Source: Oscillospiraceae bacterium
Lineage (GTDB): Bacteria > Bacillota > Clostridia > Oscillospirales > Acutalibacteraceae
Direction of reading: 5' to 3'
NCBI GenBank assembly: GCA_031262125.1
Contig: JAISII010000053.1
Coordinates: 1-9,401, forward strand
DNA length: 9,401 nt
Shown: piece after piece, positions 6,313 through 9,401 of the stretch
Numbering within the stretch: the stretch's first letter is position 1
Layout: each line of letters begins with the position of its first letter
Notes under the pieces: generated by a model
Database searches by the model: none
What the model was told of the DNA's origin: nothing
What the model saw: only the letters and a program-made list of their open reading frames with translations
Position numbers and translations under genes: made by a program

Positions 6313-9081
6313 ATGCCCCAAGATTATAACCAAACACTAAATTTACCGAAAACCGACTTCCCGATGAGAGCGGGTTTGCCGACTTCTGAGCCGGAAACGC
6401 TTAAAATGATGGAACAAAATAAAATTTATGAAAACCTGATGGAGAAAAACGAGGGCAAGCCACTTTATGTGCTGCACGACGGCCCTCCCTATGCTAACGG
6501 TAGCATACATTTAGGCACCTCGCTTAACAAGGTGCTTAAGGATTTTATTGTTCGCTATAAAAATATGGCGGGGTTCAAGTCGCCTTATGTGCCGGGGTGG
6601 GATACTCACGGTTTGCCGACTGAACTTAAAGCCCGCAAAAAAGCCGGGGTCGAGAATTCGACTACCATTTCGCCCGTAGAGCTGCGTAAAATTTGCCGTG
6701 AATTTGCCCTTGGTTATTTGGACGAGCAACGCACACAGTTTAAACGCCTTGGCGTTATTGGCGAGTGGGATAACCCCTATGTTACCCTTACAAATGATTT
6801 TGAAGCCGAGCAAATTAAGGTTTTTGCCGAAATGGCTACAAAGGGTTATATTTATAAAGGCTTAAAGCCTGTTTATTGGTGCCCCGAGTGCAAAACTGCA
6901 CTTGCCGAAGCCGAAATTGAATACGCCGAAGACCCGTGTTACTCTATTTATGTAAAATTTAACGTAACCGACGATTTAGGCAAGCTTGCCGCTATGGGTG
7001 TTGACCCTTCTAAAACGTCGTTTGTAATTTGGACCACCACAACATGGACACTGCCCGGCAACGTGGCAATTTGCGTGGGACCAAGGTATGAATACAGCGT
7101 TATTAAAACAGGCGATGAGTTTGTGATTATGGCAACCGAGCTGTATAAAACAGCGTTTGAGGACGCCGAAATTACCGACTTTGAAGTTGTGGGTACAATT
7201 AAGGGTGCCGAGCTTGAACTGATGAAAGCCGCACACCCGTTTTTGCCACGAGAATCTTTGGTAATTGTGGGCGAGCATGTTACGCTGGAGAGCGGTACAG
7301 GTTGTGTTCACACTGCACCCGGGCATGGTGTGGAGGACTATGAGGTTTGCCGCAACTACCCGCAAATACCGATAATCGTACCGGTGGATGCCGACGGCAA
7401 GCTGACCGCCGAAGCAGGAGCAGATTTTGACGGACTAACCACAGAACAGGCAAATAAAGCAATTTCGCTTGCGTTGGAGCAAAGCGGGCATTTGTTCGCA
7501 CTCAAAAAAATAATTCACCAATACCCGCACTGCTGGCGTTGCCACACGCCCGTGCTTTTTAGGGCTACCGACCAATGGTTTTGCTCGGTTAACGCTTTTA
7601 AAGATGCCACAATTGATGCTATTAACACGGTTGAATGGCTGCCCGCTTGGGGCAAAGACCGTATTACAAATATGGTGCGTGAACGCAAAGACTGGTGCAT
7701 TTCCCGTCAACGCAAATGGGGTGTGCCAATTCCGATTTTCTTCTGCAAGGATTGCGGCAAGCCGTACATTAACAAAGACGCTATGCTGAGGGTTTCCGAT
7801 TTGTTCCGTGAGGAAGGCTCGGACGCTTGGTACACACATACAGCCGAAGAAATTTTGCCCGGGGGCACAACTTGCCCTGCCTGTGGCGGCACCGGCTTTG
7901 AAAAAGAAAGCGACATTATGGACGTTTGGTTCGATAGCGGCAGTTCTCATGCGGCTGTGCTGGAGCAACGCAGCTATTTAAAATACCCCGCCGATTTATA
8001 CTTAGAGGGTGCCGACCAATACCGTGGTTGGTTCCAATCGTCGCTGCTTACGGCAGTTGCAACAAAAGGCACTGCCCCCTACAAAGCAGTTTTAACCCAC
8101 GGCTGGGTTGTTGACGGCAAAGGCCGCAAAATGAGCAAATCGGAAGGCAACGGAATAGAACCGCAAGAAATTATCGACCAATACGGTGCCGACATTTTGC
8201 GTTTGTGGGTTGCATCAAGCGATTTTAACGCCGATATTCGCATCTCGAAGGATATTTTAAAACAATTGTCCGAGGCGTATCGTAAAATCCGCAACACCGC
8301 CCGCTATATTTTGGGCAACATTTCCGACTTTAACCCCGACACCGATTCGGTGCCGCTGCAAGAGCTTGAGCCGATTGACAAATGGGCATTGCACCGCCTA
8401 AACGAGCTTATTAAAAAGGTTACCGATGGGTATGATAACTTCCAGTTCCATCAGGTTTACCACGGTATTCATAATTTCTGCGTTGTAGATATGTCTAACT
8501 TTTATTTGGATGTGCTTAAAGACAGATTGTACACCGAAAAAACAACGGGCAGCAAACGCCGCCGTGCACAAACCGCAATGTATATAATTTTAGATGCACT
8601 AACACGAATGCTTGCACCGATTTTGGCATATACTTCCGAAGAGATTTGGCGTTTTATGCCCCACTCACAAGGCAGCGTTTTGTTTAACGATATGCCACAG
8701 CAATTGCCTATTACAATAGAGCCTGCCTTTGCCGAAAAATGGGATAAAATCCATGCCCTGCGTGATGAAGTTAAAAAATCGCTTGAAGAGGCAGTGCGTG
8801 CAAAGCTTATTAAAACTTCGTTAGAAGCAAAGGTTATTTTAAAAGCCGACGGGGAGCAAAAAGCCTTTTTAGATGAGGTTCTGACCGAGCTGCCTGTTGC
8901 GTTTATTGTTTCTCAAGTAGAGGTTGAAAGTGGTGCGGATAACAACGGCGAGGTAGCCGTAACGGTTGCCAATTCCGACGGCAGCAAGTGCGAACGCTGC
9001 TGGTCTTACAGCGTAACAGTAGGGCAAAATGAGCAGCACCCCACAATTTGCAAACGCTGTGCCGGTGTGCTTGAGGTTTAA
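6313..9081 (+). CDS. ileS: Isoleucine-tRNA ligase (IleRS), bacterial type 1
   Basis: Cytoplasmic enzyme that charges tRNA-Ile with isoleucine using ATP and edits mischarged valine. At 922 residues it is full length. The class I catalytic core shows GPPYANGSIHLGT at 57-69 (the HIGH-type motif is HLGT, 66-69), GWDTHGLP just after, and KMSKS at 606-610. The CP1 editing domain contains TTTTWTLPGN (starting near 240) and GTGCVHTAPGHG (328-339). Internal CxxC pairs occur at Cys190/193, Cys478/481 and Cys521/524. The C-terminus carries the zinc finger typical of the bacterial form: Cys893, Cys896, Cys913 and Cys916. The C-terminal zinc finger and the length place it with type 1 enzymes rather than the mupirocin-resistant MupA type. 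The ATG at 6313 follows AAAGGAG (6298-6304) by eight bases. It has its own promoter and lies upstream of lspA. GC is clearly higher than in the island before it. Confidence 0.98.
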   Translation: MPQDYNQTLNLPKTDFPMRAGLPTSEPETLKMMEQNKIYENLMEKNEGKPLYVLHDGPPYANGSIHLGTSLNKVLKDFIVRYKNMAGFKSPYVPGWDTHGLPTELKARKKAGVENSTTISPVELRKICREFALGYLDEQRTQFKRLGVIGEWDNPYVTLTNDFEAEQIKVFAEMATKGYIYKGLKPVYWCPECKTALAEAEIEYAEDPCYSIYVKFNVTDDLGKLAAMGVDPSKTSFVIWTTTTWTLPGNVAICVGPRYEYSVIKTGDEFVIMATELYKTAFEDAEITDFEVVGTIKGAELELMKAAHPFLPRESLVIVGEHVTLESGTGCVHTAPGHGVEDYEVCRNYPQIPIIVPVDADGKLTAEAGADFDGLTTEQANKAISLALEQSGHLFALKKIIHQYPHCWRCHTPVLFRATDQWFCSVNAFKDATIDAINTVEWLPAWGKDRITNMVRERKDWCISRQRKWGVPIPIFFCKDCGKPYINKDAMLRVSDLFREEGSDAWYTHTAEEILPGGTTCPACGGTGFEKESDIMDVWFDSGSSHAAVLEQRSYLKYPADLYLEGADQYRGWFQSSLLTAVATKGTAPYKAVLTHGWVVDGKGRKMSKSEGNGIEPQEIIDQYGADILRLWVASSDFNADIRISKDILKQLSEAYRKIRNTARYILGNISDFNPDTDSVPLQELEPIDKWALHRLNELIKKVTDGYDNFQFHQVYHGIHNFCVVDMSNFYLDVLKDRLYTEKTTGSKRRRAQTAMYIILDALTRMLAPILAYTSEEIWRFMPHSQGSVLFNDMPQQLPITIEPAFAEKWDKIHALRDEVKKSLEEAVRAKLIKTSLEAKVILKADGEQKAFLDEVLTELPVAFIVSQVEVESGADNNGEVAVTVANSDGSKCERCWSYSVTVGQNEQHPTICKRCAGVLEV

Positions 9082-9159
9082 TTATTTTAATTTTATTATG
9101 CGAAAAATTATGCAAAAACAAGCTCTCAAGGACTATTTGCGACGAAGGGTTGTTATAGT

Positions 9160-9401
9160 ATAAAAACAGCAAAATTTTCGCTGCTTTTAAGCGGCGTATT
9201 GGTCATCATAGACCAAGTGTTCAAATACCTTGCACTAAATTTTTTAAAACCCGTGCAAAGCGTTACCGTAATAAACAATCTTCTCTCGTTTGTTTATGTA
9301 GAAAACGAGGGTGCGGCGTTGGGCATACTTAAAAACCAGCGTTGGATTTTTATTATAGTAACCTCCATTTTGCTTGCAATTATAATTTGGGTTATGGCAA
9401 C
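9160..9401 (+). CDS. lspA: Lipoprotein signal peptidase II, 5' part, apparent ATA start
   Basis: The frame encodes the first two membrane segments of LspA and runs off the right edge. LspA is the membrane aspartyl peptidase that removes the signal peptide from lipidated prolipoproteins. Visible signatures are a first helix ending in VLVIIDQVFKYL, where the DQ-x-x-K pattern is typical, and YVENEGAALGIL, the conserved N-x-G-A block. The second helix is at the edge. The catalytic Asp pair lies beyond the window. There is no ATG, GTG or TTG in frame near the expected N-terminus: the frame is open upstream to a TAA at 9088, and the first TTG falls inside the first helix. ATA at 9160 gives the expected K-T-A-K-F N-terminus, with a weak GAAGGG (9144-9149) ten bases before. 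CTG at 9181 is the other option. The order ileS-lspA is common in bacteria. Confidence 0.85.
   Translation, partial: MKTAKFSLLLSGVLVIIDQVFKYLALNFLKPVQSVTVINNLLSFVYVENEGAALGILKNQRWIFIIVTSILLAIIIWVMA

Noticed and set aside
6508..6519. HLGT instead of HIGH in IleRS as a catalytic defect
   Set aside because: As I recall, Thr at the last position occurs in other clostridial IleRS proteins; all other motifs are intact.
6511..9172. Several minus-strand frames opposite ileS
   Set aside because: Antisense shadows of a clear IleRS gene.

Overview
The window looks like chromosomal DNA of a low-to-moderate GC Gram-positive of the class Clostridia. This rests on strong GGAGG ribosome sites, sigma-A promoters with extended -10 boxes, a LytR-CpsA-Psr (LCP)-like protein beside a Firmicutes-type polysaccharide flippase, and an ileS-lspA pair. 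No species can be named from the sequence alone.

Left part (1-2336): the 3' part of an LCP-like gene, carrying an in-frame TAA at 156-158, is followed by a complete Wzx-type flippase. Together they suggest the end of a cell-surface polysaccharide locus. Between 2337 and 2575 there is a 15-bp hairpin and a short open stretch on the minus strand that reads like the truncated C-terminus of a lost gene.

Centre (2576-6180): a self-contained, AT-rich four-gene transcription unit. It has its own near-consensus promoter and a strong terminator. In order it encodes a charged helical cytoplasmic protein, a small coiled-coil protein, a four-helix membrane protein, and a lipoprotein with a vWA-like region and a C-terminal OmpA/MotB-like peptidoglycan-binding domain. 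The genes overlap or lie within 14 nt of each other. I do not recognise the set as a named system. The layout suggests a complex running from cytoplasm through membrane to cell wall, and the base composition suggests it was acquired as a cassette. It is the best candidate for something undescribed.

Right part (6181-9401): ileS with its own promoter, a very short leader and no T-box, then the 5' part of lspA. The lspA reading frame has no ATG, GTG or TTG at the expected start; the best candidate is an ATA. The link between the two sides of the island is positional only, although the island's lipoprotein would be a substrate of the signal peptidase that lspA encodes.
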